Source: Sorghum bicolor | Taxonomy: Eukaryota; Streptophyta; Magnoliopsida; Poales; Poaceae | Assembly (NCBI RefSeq): GCF_000003195.3 | Contig: NC_012876.2 | Coordinates: 62,800,407-62,864,406, forward strand | Length of the DNA: 64,000 nucleotides | Reading direction: 5' to 3' | Shown: positions 47,497 through 59,358 of the stretch, one piece after another | Position numbering within the stretch: the first letter of the stretch is position 1 | How the letters are laid out: each line of letters begins with the position of its first letter | Notes under the pieces: model-generated | Seen by the model: only the letters and a program-made list of their open reading frames with translations | What the model was told of the DNA's origin: nothing | Database searches by the model: none | Program-made: the position numbers and the translations under genes

Positions 47497-47728
47497 GGCC
47501 TTGTTTAGTTCGCAAAAAATTTCAAGATTTCCCGTCACATCGAATCTTTGGTCGTATGTATGAAGTATTAAATATAGATAAAAATAAAAACTAATTGTAC
47601 AGTTTACCTATAATTTGTGAGAGGAATCTTTTGAGCCTAGTTACTCCGTGATTGGACAATGTTTGTCAAATAAAAATGAAAGTGCTATAGTAGTTAAAAA
47701 CCAAATTTTTTGCGAACTAAACAAGGCC
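47497..47728 (-). mobile_element. Nested MITE 1
   Basis: Complete copy from GGCCTTGTTTAGTTCGC to GCGAACTAAACAAGGCC, 232 bp. TAA at 47494-47496 and 47729-47731 is its target duplication within the outer copy. Confidence 0.88.
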
Positions 47729-47796
47729 TAAATATAGACGAAAATAAAAACTAATTACACAGTTTGGTCGGAATTGACGAGACGAATCTTTTAAGC

Positions 47797-48039
47797 GGCC
47801 TTGTTTAGTTTCGAAAAGTGAAAAGATTTCGGTACTGTAGCACTTTCGTTTGTTTGTGACAAATATTATCCAATCATGGACTAACTAGGATCAAAAGATT
47901 CGTCTCGTGATTTTCAGCTAAACTGTGTAATTAGTTTTTGTTTTCGTCTATATTTAATATTTCATGCATGTGCCACAAGATTCGATGTGACGGGGAATCT
48001 TGAAAACTTTTTGGTTTTTAGGGTGAACTAAACAAGGCC
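47797..48039 (+). mobile_element. Nested MITE 2
   Basis: Complete copy from GGCCTTGTTTAGTTTCG to GTGAACTAAACAAGGCC, in the opposite orientation to the outer copy. It sits at AAGC|CTAG and no TTA/TAA duplication is visible. Confidence 0.85.
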
Positions 48040-48161
48040 CTAGTTAGTCCATGATTTGTCCATATTTGTTAAATACAAACAAAATTAGTACTATTCACAT
48101 TTTGCAAGATATTTTAAACAAGGCCATAGAAATTTGAGTAGTACTTGTGCTACTCCTCTGA

Positions 48162-48778
48162 GGCTTTGTTCAGTTCACCTAAAAACGCAAAAAATTTTAG
48201 GATTTTCTGTCACATCGAATTTTGCGTCACATGTATGGAGTATTAAATATAGATACAAATAAAAACTAGTTACACAGTTTGTCTATAAACCACGAGATGA
48301 ATCTTTTGAGTCTAGTTACTCTATGATTTGACAATGTTTGTCAAATAAAAACGAAAGTGCTACAGTACCACGAACCAAAAGTTTTTTGGGAACTAAGGCC
48401 TTGTTTAGATGCGGATTTTTTTGGATTTCGCTACTATAGCACTTTTGTTTGTTTGTGGCAAATATTGTCTAATCATAAACTAATTAGGATCAAAAGATTC
48501 ATCTCACGATTTACACACAAACTGTATAATTAGTTTTTATTTTCGTCTATATTTAATGCTTCGTGCATGTGCTGCAAGATTTGATGTGACGGGGAATTTT
48601 GAAAACTTTTTGGTTTTCACGGTGAAGATTCATCTCGTAAATTTTGATCAAACTGTGTAATTAGTTTTTATTTTTGCCTATATTTAATACTTATGCATAC
48701 GTCTAAAGATTTCATGTGACAGAAAATCTGAAAAATTTTACCAAATTTTTTAAACTAAACAAGGCCTAAACAAGGCCT
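48162..48778. mobile_element. Three further adjoining MITE pieces of the family
   Basis: 48162-48393 (minus orientation; ends GGGAAC, its right tip cut). 48397-48625 (plus; starts GGCCTTGTTTAGATGCGG after TAA, lacks the right tip). 48626-48778 (plus; right half only, ends AACTAAACAAGGCC, followed by a second AACAAGGCC). Confidence 0.75.
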
Positions 48779-49277
48779 GAGTTGGATACTTGGACGGGGG
48801 TGATTGGCCGGCAGCTACCTGGCGAAAGCGGACAAGAGCTCACTCATTCCCGCGCACAGCCTCGATCGAGCCTTCACGCGGTGAATCCTGACACACGGAC
48901 AGTGAGGCAGTCAGGCTCCTGCTGCGTGCTGACGCATGCGCCATTGCACCCGCGAGCGCGAGCGCGACAGTGGCATCCGGCTCCGTCCGCCGTCCGGCAT
49001 CCCCAACCCGACACGGTGATCCACTCGAGCTAAAAAACACACCCGCTTACTGTTTCGGGTCCTAAACCACCGTAGCCGTAGCCCGCAGGCAACCGAATCC
49101 CGCGGCTCCGCGCCGGCCACCTCGGTTTATATCCAACTTCCCTCCGCTGTCATCACGCTATCAGTCTCTCACTCTCGCTTCGCTCGCTCACTCTCCCCAC
49201 TTCACATCGCCGAAGCACCACCACCACCTCACCCTCTCCACCCCAGCGCGCAGCAGCAGAGGAAGGAGGAGGAGGGG
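48779..49277 (+). promoter_or_regulatory. Promoter and leader of the UDP-glucuronate epimerase gene
   Basis: Non-repetitive DNA between the MITE island and the gene. A possible TATA box TTTATAT (49126-49132) lies about 150 bases before the ATG, followed by a CT/CA-rich leader with CACCACCACCACC and a purine tract GAGGAAGGAGGAGGAGGGG just before the start. Confidence 0.4.
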
Positions 49278-50717
49278 ATGCCGGCCGGCGTGGTGGACGC
49301 GGCCGCCAAGGGCGTCAAGCTGGAGCGGCACGCGGTGCTGCTGCGGCGCGCGGCGGGCGCCAAGCACCTCGTGTCGGCGTCGTCGCACCTGCTCTTCCGC
49401 GCCACCGTGCTCGCCACGCTCGCGCTCGTCGTCCTCTTCGCCGTGCACTACCCGTCCCTGCTCTCCCACTCCTTCACCCTCTCCGCGGCGCCCGCCTCCC
49501 CTTCCTCCACGCCGCGGTCGCGGCACTCGCACCGGAGCCTGCTGGGCTCGGGGGCGTCGTCGTCGTACGGGCGGGGCGCCGCGTGGGAGCGGGAGGTGCG
49601 GCGCAGCGCCACGCCGCGGCGGGACGGGGCGCTGTCCGTGCTCGTCACGGGCGCCGCGGGCTTCGTGGGCGCGCACTGCTCGCTGGCGCTCCGCGCGCGC
49701 GGCGACGGCGTGGTCGGACTCGACAACTTCAACGCCTACTACGACCCGTCCCTGAAGCGCGCGCGGCAGCGGCTGCTGGCGTCCCGCGGCGTCGTGGTGC
49801 TGGACGCCGACATCAACGACGCCGCGCTCCTGGAGCGGCTCCTCTCGGCCGTGCCCTTCACGCACGTGCTGCACCTCGCCGCGCAGGCGGGCGTCCGCCA
49901 CGCGATGCGGGCGCCGCAGGCGTACGTGGCGTCCAACGTCGCGGGCCTCGTCGCGCTCTTCGAGGCCGCGGCAAGGCACGCCGACCCGCAGCCGGCGGTC
50001 GTGTGGGCGTCGTCGTCGTCGGTGTACGGGCTCAACACCGAGGCGCCGTTCTCCGAGGACCACCGCACGGACCGACCCGCGTCGCTGTACGCGGCCACCA
50101 AGAAGGCCGGCGAGGCCATCGCGCACTCGTACAACCACATCTACGGCCTCTCCATCACCGGCCTGCGATTCTTCACCGTCTACGGGCCGTGGGGGCGCCC
50201 CGACATGGCCTACTTCTCCTTCGCCCGCAGCATCGTCGCCGGCGAGCCCATCACGCTGTTCCGCACCGCCGACGGCGCCGACGCGCGCCGCGACTTCACC
50301 TACATTGACGACGTCGTCAGGGGCTGCCTCGGCGCGCTCGACACGGCCGGCAAGAGCACGGGCTCCAAGTCCGGCAAGAAGTCCGGGCCCGCGCCGCTCC
50401 GCGTGTACAACCTCGGCAACACCTCGCCGGTACCCGTCACCCGGATGGTCGCCATCCTCGAGAAGCTCCTCGGCAAGAAGGCGCACAAGCGCGTCGTCAC
50501 GATGCCGAGCAACGGCGACGTGCCCTTCACGCACGCCAATGTCAGCCACGCCGCGCGCGACTTCGGCTACCGCCCCGCCACCTCGCTCGAGGACGGCCTC
50601 CGCCATTTCGTCGACTGGTTCGTGAGGTACTACAAGGTCAACGTCAGGGGCGGCGGCAATGTCCTCGCCGGCAAGACCGCCAAGAGGAAATCCATGCCCA
50701 TGTCCGCAGCATCGTGA
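49278..50717 (+). CDS. UDP-glucuronate 4-epimerase
   Basis: Golgi enzyme that interconverts UDP-glucuronate and UDP-galacturonate, supplying galacturonate for pectin. Single exon, 479 residues. Residues 38-58 form one membrane segment after a basic N-terminus, the type II layout of plant GAE proteins. A Ser/Arg-rich stem runs from about 70 to 115. The NAD-binding loop TGAAGFVG is at 124-131 and the extended short-chain dehydrogenase site has WASSSSVYG at 243-251 with Tyr271 and Lys275 (YAATK). The downstream motifs LRFFTVYGPWGRPDMA and RRDFTYIDDVV are typical of UDP-hexuronate epimerases. All catalytic residues are present. Length and intron-free structure agree with the family as I know it. 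Third codon positions are almost all G or C, as in the other grass GC-rich genes here. It lies 500 bases beyond the MITE island. Confidence 0.94.
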   Translation: MPAGVVDAAAKGVKLERHAVLLRRAAGAKHLVSASSHLLFRATVLATLALVVLFAVHYPSLLSHSFTLSAAPASPSSTPRSRHSHRSLLGSGASSSYGRGAAWEREVRRSATPRRDGALSVLVTGAAGFVGAHCSLALRARGDGVVGLDNFNAYYDPSLKRARQRLLASRGVVVLDADINDAALLERLLSAVPFTHVLHLAAQAGVRHAMRAPQAYVASNVAGLVALFEAAARHADPQPAVVWASSSSVYGLNTEAPFSEDHRTDRPASLYAATKKAGEAIAHSYNHIYGLSITGLRFFTVYGPWGRPDMAYFSFARSIVAGEPITLFRTADGADARRDFTYIDDVVRGCLGALDTAGKSTGSKSGKKSGPAPLRVYNLGNTSPVPVTRMVAILEKLLGKKAHKRVVTMPSNGDVPFTHANVSHAARDFGYRPATSLEDGLRHFVDWFVRYYKVNVRGGGNVLAGKTAKRKSMPMSAAS

Positions 50718-52040
50718 GGAGCCGCGCCGCCACCGCCGCCGCGGCGTGTTCCCCGGCCCGGCCCGGCCGTCCACCACCAAGTGTGCATTCGATTGTCCTT
50801 GGAGGCTAGCTAGCTAGCAGTGTCCTGTAACTTTGCAAGGTGCTTATTGTTTAAGCCTTGCTGCTTTTGTTTCTTCATTCATGATGCTACCATAGCAGTG
50901 CTTAGTGCCATGGAAAAGGATCCATGGATAAACTAAGCTTAACTGCTTATATAAGGTCCAAAAAAAAAGTAGAAAAAGATGTGGGTATCAGGGTGTGGTA
51001 TAGATAGACAACAGAGCAAAGCAAAAGGAGCCATGTCTGAACAAAGATGAGGTCACTGGCTTCCTCATGGTTCAGATCATTCAGCTCAAATTACTACTAT
51101 TTTTTTTTTGTCAGATACTATAGTAGTATCTCATTCTTGTTCACTGTGAGTCTGTGACTCATGCCAGGAACTCAAAGATGCTGTGTTTGATGTAAATCCA
51201 AGAAGTTGCAGGCTGCCAGAACGGCATTGTTTAGGTTTCGGCGGTGGACTTGATGCATGCAGCTCTGCATCTTCCCCACATATATACTTTATATAAACCT
51301 GTGCAAATTTGGGCTCTGTATTTGCCTCTTTGTTGCGGTTCTCTGCACCAGGGTATCTTACTGCATGTGGGGCGATTGTGCAATCGGTTCTGAATTTTGT
51401 TGCATTGCAGCGTGGCTGATGATAGCGGACAGGAAATGAATTTTGTTTGGGCATTGGAACAAGTTCCTTTTAGAATGATGCACTCGACGGGGGGAAAAGG
51501 ACGACGGTTTGTACCGTGGTACAGTCCTTGGTGGCTTGGTTCCTTGGCCTCTTGCAGCTGTTTCCCAATATATTTCATCGAGCGTGATGATCATCCATCC
51601 CAGCAGCAAAATCAGCAATTGGCCAATCCTTGTGTAATTGCAAGAAAAACCAGTAGAATGGCAGTGTGTGGACCGAGGGTCACGAGAGGCTACTGCTACT
51701 CGTAATGCAGCATTTTCAGCGGCAGCGCCAGTTTGTGCTGAACTGTTTTTTATCTGGATGAATCGCTGCGGTACAGCACATTCTACAATCTACAGCGTGT
51801 GCACCTTGGATTCCGACGGAGCTCAATGCGTTCCCAGGGCCATTGTCACCATTGTCCATGTGCACCTCAGATCCAAGCATCATTCATTTCATGCCATGAC
51901 GACGATTCCTCTCCGTTCACTCAGCTCCTGCCTTCACACCATGGCACTCGTCTCTGATCCAGATAGCCCTAGCCTCTTCATGCTCCTGCAAGTCAATCGA
52001 GTGTGAACAGAAATGCATTGAACATGGTCTCTTCTACACT
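50718..52040. other. Epimerase 3' UTR and spacer
   Basis: 3' UTR of the epimerase to perhaps 50950, then spacer with T- and A-tracts. Reverse-strand frames at 51131-51618 overlap one another and have no domain. Confidence 0.4.
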
Positions 52041-52283
52041 GGCCTTGTTTAGTTCCAAAATTTTTTGGGAAATCGACACTGTAGCACTTTCGTTTGTATT
52101 TGACAAATATTGTCCAATCATGGACTAACTAGGCTTAAAAGATTCGTCTCGTCAATTTCGACCAAACTGTACAATAAGTTTTTATTTTTGTCTATATTTA
52201 ATACTCCATGCATGCGTCTAAAGATTCGATGTGACGGAGAATCTGAAAAATTTTGCAAAATTTTTCAGGAACTAAACAAGGCC
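52041..52283 (+). mobile_element. MITE, GGCCTTGTTTAGTT family, full length
   Basis: 243 bp from GGCCTTGTTTAGTTCCAAAA to CAGGAACTAAACAAGGCC, with interior CTGTAGCACTTTCG and GATTCGTCTCGTC intact; among the best preserved copies together with 14051-14293. Confidence 0.9.
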
Positions 52284-55200
52284 TAGTAGGACCACTGAGC
52301 TGAGCATGCCTGCATACACATACATACTCGTATACTGTACATACATACTGCAATGAGGCGAAACTCCTTATCTAAAAGACCACTGAAACTCTGAATACTT
52401 TTTAGCACTGACAGTCTGAACTGTGGCCATCTTTTTCAGCATAAGGAAGACATTTTGCATCCGATGCTGGACTAGGCATCTTCAGGGATTGATGCTGGCA
52501 ACTGATACTGGACTCCACTTCAGGGTTCAGGCCTAATACCCTTTATTAGTTGAAGCAAACAACCGAAGATGTTCACTCCTGCCTGATGTCAAAGATCGAA
52601 AGGTCAATCAAGTGATTAATGCAGCATTACTACAACGAGCTACAGTGCAACTTTCCAACTAATCAGTCCTTGTAGGTACTCAGCGACAGCATGGTAAATG
52701 ACTAGTACAATCTACTCGTACGGTTGTACCACTTGGAGGTCTTGAGCTATAATACAATTACACAAAGCCACAAAAGTCTATAGTGCCCATTGGCATGGAC
52801 CGGTACTGTACGACTAGGGCTGGCTGGGTTTTGTTGTCGCTACTGCTGCATCAGAACAGAAGCCCTGGTCCCCGTCACCCCGTGGACACGGTGAGCTGTA
52901 GGATTAAGCAGTGTTTGATCTGTATCAGGATATCAGCATCAGGTTAAGCAGGTGTTGACCTCATCTAACTAACTCGGGTCCCCTTGTGCCTCACCACTTG
53001 TAGTGGTCGCAGCAGATTCTGAGCTGAGAATGAGATGCCTGCCCTTTTTCACTTTTCACCGACAGAAGAGCCATGGATGAAGCAACTGTATGTATCAGAA
53101 TTTCCTGAGATTGCAAGTTTCGCAGCTTGTCTTGTCCTGATAATTGCATCCGGGGTGGCTGCTAATTGCTCACCCCATGTGGTCTTGTTTCTGCTAACCT
53201 TTATGTGATTAAAAGGTTTACCTGTACCAGTCATATTGTGAACAGTGGACAGTGGCCAGGAGCCAGCCCTGACCCATATACCAAAGAATTGGTTTTAGTG
53301 ATTCAATTTGGATGGTACAGGGATACTGTTGCTTATAACTTCTGAAGGACATTGGAAGTTGTTTCCAAGGACAAGCGACTTCACTTCACCATATGGTTCC
53401 TGCACATCCAGGACTCATACACTAATAATAGCTGAGTAACTGAACATGGAGTACATACATTCATCACTTTTTCTTTCCCCATTCGATGGGAATTGGAAAC
53501 CTAGTCTGTCACGACATGCCACCAACTCCAGAACCAGAACTCCATGGCCAAACCAACAACTGGATTTGCTTCGGTGGTTACTGGCAAAAAGGGCTAGATT
53601 TGAGAAATTTGGAGCTGATCTGTTTGTGGTATTGCAGTACTACACCTTATACCTGCGACAATGCTTCTTTTTATCAGTCTCGTCCCTTGCGATTGAAGCC
53701 ATGCATGGATCACTAGACAGACGAGCTGAAACTTTCGCTTTCCATCACGCAGCAGATCTTGGGTCGCTGATCAGACAACACGATCTTACAACAACTTTTT
53801 CCTGACCGCAGCGGTTTCTTCATTGCGCTGCTTGCACTAGTGCTCCCTTTTTCTTTGCTCTGCACAGCTGCGCTGTGGGCGAGAAAGGCCTGGCCGAACG
53901 ACATGCTGCGTCCACTGAAGCTCGTCAGGGCAATCGATCGAAGGCCTCTCTTTGTGCCCTTCTCTGCATCCATGCTCGATTGACCCTGCCTCCTGCCTCC
54001 TGAGATGGCAAATGGAGAACCAATTGCGCCCCGTAGGTAAGGTCAACTTGTTGGTGGAAAGCTTGAGATACTCCACTCTGCTGCAGCTGCAGGTGCCCTT
54101 GACACTCTGCTGGGAAGGGAAGATCATCATCATGGTCATGGACATGCGCGTCGCACGTACAAGAGCTGACCGATAAGAGCGTCTCACGCGGTGTATGTGG
54201 GCCCCCTGTTGCGGCATCGTGAAAGAACCGGACGGCCCAAGGGGGAGGGTGATGCAACGAGCCATCTCGTACGACACGGAATGGGCCTTGTTTAGGCCCA
54301 TGTTTCAGTTGAGGCCCATCTGGAGAACGGATGTGGAGGACATTCAGGCCTAAGAAAAAAAGAGAAGGGAAAAGTCCGCAACCGGGGATCAAACAAGTCA
54401 ACGGACGGAATCGCCCAACCAACCCAGCCGAGCCGAACGGGGGTGGGCGCAGCAGGCAGACACCTGTCACCGGAATGGGCCTCAGCCCGCCCACGTCTCC
54501 GCGGGCCAGCGTTTCGCATGTGCACGCCGCCACGCGCCCACGCCGCGTTTTGGGGTGGGAGCGGTCCGGGGGAAAGCATCGGAGAGTCCGAGCACAAGCG
54601 AGAGCAGAGAGCATCAGCAAAGCCAGCCTCGGCTCTCCACGAACTCCACGGAGCCTCCTCGCGCCGCCGCTGGGATCATCACGCCGTTGCCCGATCTGCT
54701 CGCGCGGAAACCTGTTGCTGTTGCTGTCTTCGGACGGACGCCGAATCGGAGCGGCTAGGCATCACAGTTTGGTCCGAGACCGAGATCGGGAGGGGAAGCT
54801 GCCGTGGAAGGCCCTCCCCCGGCTAGCTCTACAGGTCTTCCGCTTACTTTCTGGAAGCCTCAGCGGACTGCGGTGTACGGCTGCCCGCGGCTGGGTCTGG
54901 GTCTGTTCTGGGCTCCACGTGGATGCGCTGCGTCTCCGGAGCCGGTGCCGGTGCCGGAGGAGCATACGACGAGGCTGTGGCTGCTGCTTCCGGTTGGGCG
55001 CGGGGCCCGGGCTGTCGTTCCACCTGCTGTGGCTCTGGGTGGGGATCGGCGGCGGGGAGTGAGCCGTGAGCGGATGGAAGAGGACTGCACTTACTGCTCT
55101 TGAATCTTACTATATACAGCACCTGGATTCCGGACCAGCGAGAGAGAGCTGGAGCCGATTGGGCAGTTGGATCGTGTTGATTACCCGTCGCAGGCTTGCA

Positions 55201-55392
55201 GCTGCACAAATCAGGAGTTGATTCCGGCGTTTGGTGCGGTGGTGGTGTTGGCGCGCTCTGCGCCGGCTTCGGCCAAGGCGTTACCAATTGGGATATGGTG
55301 GATGAGAGGGATCCGGGGTGCCTGTCAGGAGATCTGGTTGAACTGCCGTGCTGGGAATTCAGTCTCGTTGTACTTCTACTAGGTGTGGCACC
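52284..55392. other. Spacer, then GC-rich promoter/leader of the lysine-rich protein gene
   Basis: 52284-54300 shows no gene; frames on both strands near 53446-54620 lack domains. From about 54560 the DNA is GC-rich with CT-rich stretches and short upstream open frames, consistent with a long leader for the gene starting at 55393. No TATA box was assigned. Confidence 0.4.
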
Positions 55393-58300
55393 ATGTCCAG
55401 GTGCTTCCCGTTCCCGCCGCCAGGGTTTGAATCAAGGCCCAGGAGTGAGGAGCGCCGCAAGGATTTGCTGAGAAAGGTTCATGTTCATTCTCTGTGCCCC
55501 TTAGATCGCTTGCCAAAATTAGACTGCAATTTGATGATTCATGAAAAATCTCTCTGGATTGCTCAGAAGCTGTTGCGCTCACCATATTCATGTCATCCTT
55601 TGTCCTCTAAATCACAAAGAATGGTGATGGTAACATAGTTAAGCAACACAGTTAGTATTTCATGAATATGAGCATGGTGATCCTATCGAACCACCCAACT
55701 GTAGTTATTGTACTAAACGTTATTCAGCGAATCAAATATATTAGAGGGAAATCATGGCAAACATAAGAAATGCTGTGTCTTAGGGAAACACACAATTCTT
55801 TGAGTTTTATCACAATAAAAGCAGTATTAATAGATTGAAAATTTTAGATGTCATAAAGCAGCAGAGAATTTCCTATGTGTTTTGGAGGAAAAAGAGCAGC
55901 TCGGAAGGACCCTGCTTCTTTGCTCCTTATCCTAATAATACATAATTTTTTAATCAGCTTCTTTTTGCCTCTTTGGAAATATAAATGCATAAAAGCTGGG
56001 ATAGTTTTTTTTCCCCGTACTATGGTTTTTGAGTTTTTCCTATGTCTGAGGAAGACAACATGTTGACCTGATCTGTGTATTGCTTAAGAGTGCACCTTAT
56101 GGACTTTGTAACATTTTCTTGAGACACTACACTTCGTGACTGAAACTACAAAGAATTGCACAGTTTACACATATAGCTTTATTTTGAATTCATATTTCTT
56201 TCACATTTTTGTATAGATAACACATAAGATATTTATATACCTCAGGCCTCAGTTGTGCGGGATGATTAAGAAATATTGATTAATAGTCTGTACGTCCTCA
56301 TCAACCACTTGTCGACATCCCTACATGTTAAATTTTTTGTTAGTACTTGGTTGCGTACTGTGTGAAAACTACCATTCTACAGTAAGACTTGATCTGAACA
56401 TCTGCAGTATTTTTCACATTATTTTTGTTGCATACTAAATCATTACCTGAGTGGACCCTACCCCTTGTCATTGCCTTTTACATTTCTGAATTCATAGGCT
56501 ACGACTTGATCCTGCATTGTACTATTACCGCACCTTCCTACTATGGTTGGGTTGTTAACCTGGAAGTACAAGAGGGTCACGTACATGAAATAATTTCGAT
56601 TTGATGTGCAACATATTTCGCTTTGGGCCTTGTTTAGTTGGTAGTGTGAATTTTTTTTTTGTATTGTAGCAATTTCGTTTGTATTTGGTGATTATTGTCC
56701 AATTATGGACTAACTAGGCTTAAAAGATTCGTCTCGCAAATTACAAGCAAACTGTGCAATTAATTATTATTTTTATATATATTTAATGCTCCATGCAATG
56801 TGCCACAAGATTCGATGTAACAGGGAATCTTGAAAAGTTTTTGGTTTTTGGGTGGAACTAAATAAGGCCCTGATTCAAATTATATCAGCATGTCTCAACC
56901 TTGAAACCTGAAGTAACATATAATATATGTCCTTGACAAGGATCTGTAACTGCAATATTTTGATGATCATGTTTAAAAATGCAATGAGGTGCTAGTTGTA
57001 TTTTCTTAGCATGTACCGAAGGGCTAGGAAGAATGGTCGGTATTGAATGTGTGAATTATTAATTCTGTATAGTGAATTCACTGGTATTGACTTATTTGAC
57101 TATGTGCTGTTTATTTCAGGAAAAACACAAGGAGAAGAAGCACAGAAAGGCAAAGGACAGGGGAAAAGGAGAACCAAAAGAAAAGGGTAGAGATTATAGG
57201 AAAGATAAGCACAACAGGAAACACAAAAGAGCGAAGCGTGGAGAGAGGAAAAAGAATAAGGACATATATAAAGACAGAAATCAAACTTTGAGACATAGAA
57301 AACCAAAAGAAAATGGACAGCAAGAATCACTCAAAGATATTATACCAGCTGATGAGTTGGTTACCCAAATTTTTGGTCAAGGAGATCATACAGACCTCAA
57401 ATATAACTATACTGAGTTGCTTCCTTGGAGCACTGATAGCATTGGTTGTACAGGTTCTAAAGAGAAGGAAAGGAATGGTAGAATGATTAAGAAATCTGAG
57501 CAAGGAACAGAGGACAATTACGGGATGGTGCAAAAGGGTGATAGTATTGTTCATGCCAATAAAGAAGGAATGGGCAGGGGTGTCGATTCTAAAACTGAAA
57601 TAAAGAATGGGAAGAGCCTTCAAGATAGATCAGCTGAAATGCATTCCAGAAGAAGGTACAGTTGTAATGGAGTTGGTTTATGCCATGATAATTCAGATAC
57701 ACAAAGAAGCTCTGAAGGTATACATACTGCAACTGGCAGAGTCGCACCTAACCCAAATATTTTTCAGAGAACGGAAGAAACAGGACAATATCCTAATATT
57801 TCTGTCCATTCTGCAAACATGAAAAATGACAAAAGTAGCACAGAAAGTACGGGGGAGGAAAATCAAGGTGCGAATAATTTCCGACACAAGATGGATTGGC
57901 AATTTGCACGAGATAAAGATGGAGCAGTTCAAGGGAAAGAAAAAGGTAACTATCGTAGAGGTCTTGAAGGCAAAGATAGAGATAGTGTTGTAAAGAAAAG
58001 AAAGACTGAATGCAAAAATAAAGAGAAAGAAGCGGAGAAAAATGGCACTGTCAATGAGGATAAACATGAAGATCTTGGTGCACTTGGTGCGAGCAAGGAC
58101 AAGGTCGATAATCTGGTGCGTTTGGACTGTCTTAATGAGCAAAAGTTCGCTTCTGATATCAGGAAAATGAAAGACTTTTACCCTAATAGCTCTTCACATG
58201 GTAAGTTCCTTTTCTCTCTCTTTCTGTTTTCTGGTCAGTCCCTTTTATATAAAGTAGCCAATGACCTTTTCTCCCTCCTTTTCTGTGATCATTTAGTTCA

Positions 58301-58854
58301 TAATAGCACAAGCATGCTAAATACATTGAAGTAGCATTTAAATTTTACTTGTTTTGAGTCTCATTTGGAATATGTTGACAGAAAACAGTATGAGAACAAG
58401 TAAGCTGTCAATGATATCTCTTTCCAATCTTACTTGTGTGGACGGGAAAATGTCACGGCATCCTCAGCGGATCAAATATCGTTATTCTACAGAACTAATT
58501 GGGTTGAATACTTGTGATATAGGTCAGCATGAGTGCCAACATAGCTATAACAATGGCATCACTGGCTCTCGTTATTTAGAGGAGCAAATGCCTTCAATTT
58601 CCTCATCTGGTTATGAGAGTAACAAAGGTTATCTGAAGCAACCTCACCCTGATACCAAGTATCTGAGCCAAGTGCACTGCATACCTTCAACACTGGACTT
58701 CTCAGAGTACATTGATCAGGACTGGTTGTTTTCTGTGGGTCATGTTAAGCAAACAGAGACACTTGAGGCTATAGAATCACACCAAGTTTGGACTGATGCA
58801 CAGCTAATTGATACTGCCGATGTAAGTGCTATGCCTTACGTTGTTCCTTTCTGA
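55393..58854 (+). CDS. Lysine-rich protein with MSRCFPFPPPG start, unknown function
   Basis: Exons 55393-55476, 57120-58200 and 58382-58854; GT-AG junctions, in phase, 545 residues. The first exon encodes MSRCFPFPPPGFE…RKDLLRK, a start I know from a plant family with no assigned function. Exon 2 opens with a strongly basic run of Lys, Arg, Glu and Asp (EKHKEKKHRKAKDRGKG…), about residues 29-85, likely nuclear. It continues with a polar, low-complexity middle and a second charged stretch near 285-325. The C-terminal region contains the more ordered blocks YLEEQMPS, LDFSEYIDQDWLFS and the end AMPYVVPF. Intron 1 is 1643 bp and contains one MITE. A donor-like GTAAGT occurs at 58821, but the frame reads on to a natural-looking end, so no further exon is proposed. 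No enzyme motif is visible. Confidence 0.78.
56636..56869 (+). mobile_element. MITE, GGCCTTGTTTAGTT family, in intron 1 of the lysine-rich gene
   Basis: 234 bp from GGCCTTGTTTAGTTGGTA to TGGAACTAAATAAGGCC, with interior TTGTAGCAATTTCG and GATTCGTCTCGC. Confidence 0.87.
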
Positions 58855-59136
58855 TGGCACTCACAGTGATATACACGGTGAGTTGGCTACTGCAACTTGA
58901 GTTATGATATGAAGGGTCCAGGAGATCGCCTGACTAGTTTACAACATAACTACTGTGATGCATATCAGGCTGTTTCACTCACTCAAGCAATCTTTGTTGA
59001 ACTGAGAGCAAACATTTGGTGTCTGGCTGAATAAATGTTGGCTGTGTCCAAACTCGGCACTTTTGGTGTCTGCCTGGCGGTTCTCTTGTCTCTGATGTAT
59101 CCAATCATTCTACTAACCAATGCTCAAAATGTTGTA
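58855..59136. other. 3' UTR of the lysine-rich gene
   Basis: AT-rich, no open frame of note; most simply the 3' UTR and downstream flank. Confidence 0.4.
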
Positions 59137-59358
59137 CTCCCTCTGTCCCTGAATAAATAGATTCTTGGATTGTCTTAGGTTAAAGTTTTTAAACTTTGAC
59201 TAAATTTGTAGAAAAGAAAATCAAGATTTATGATATCAAACTGGCATCATTTCATAATGTGCTATGTTATAGATGTTATCTTTTTCAAAAAAAATGTCAA
59301 ACTTAAAAAGTTTGACTAGCAGGGATCCTAGAAATTGATTTATTTGGGATAGAGTGAG
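59137..59358. mobile_element. Stowaway-like MITE, 222 bp
   Basis: Starts CTCCCTCTGTCCCTGAATAA, inverted right end CTCACTCTATCCCAAATAAA, TA on both sides (59135-59136, 59359-59360). The arms continue as AAAGTTTTTAAACTTTGAC / AAACTTAAAAAGTTTGAC. Confidence 0.85.

Larger units (their letters stand above)
47411..48125 (-). mobile_element. Outer MITE interrupted by two others of its own family
   Basis: The outer copy is read in three pieces, 47411-47496, 47729-47796 and 48040-48125, which together rebuild one ordinary family member (CATCGAATCTTTAG … AAATATAGACGAAAATAAAA … CGAGACGAATCTTTTAAGC … CTAGTTAGTCCATGATT … ACAAGGCC). Confidence 0.85.

Noticed and set aside
49188..50780. 530-codon reverse frame opposite the epimerase gene
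   Set aside because: Third-position GC bias leaves the opposite frame open; no domain, and the forward frame is an unmistakable epimerase.
53925..54620. 231-codon reverse frame before the lysine-rich gene
   Set aside because: No domain and contradictory overlapping frames; region better explained as spacer and leader.
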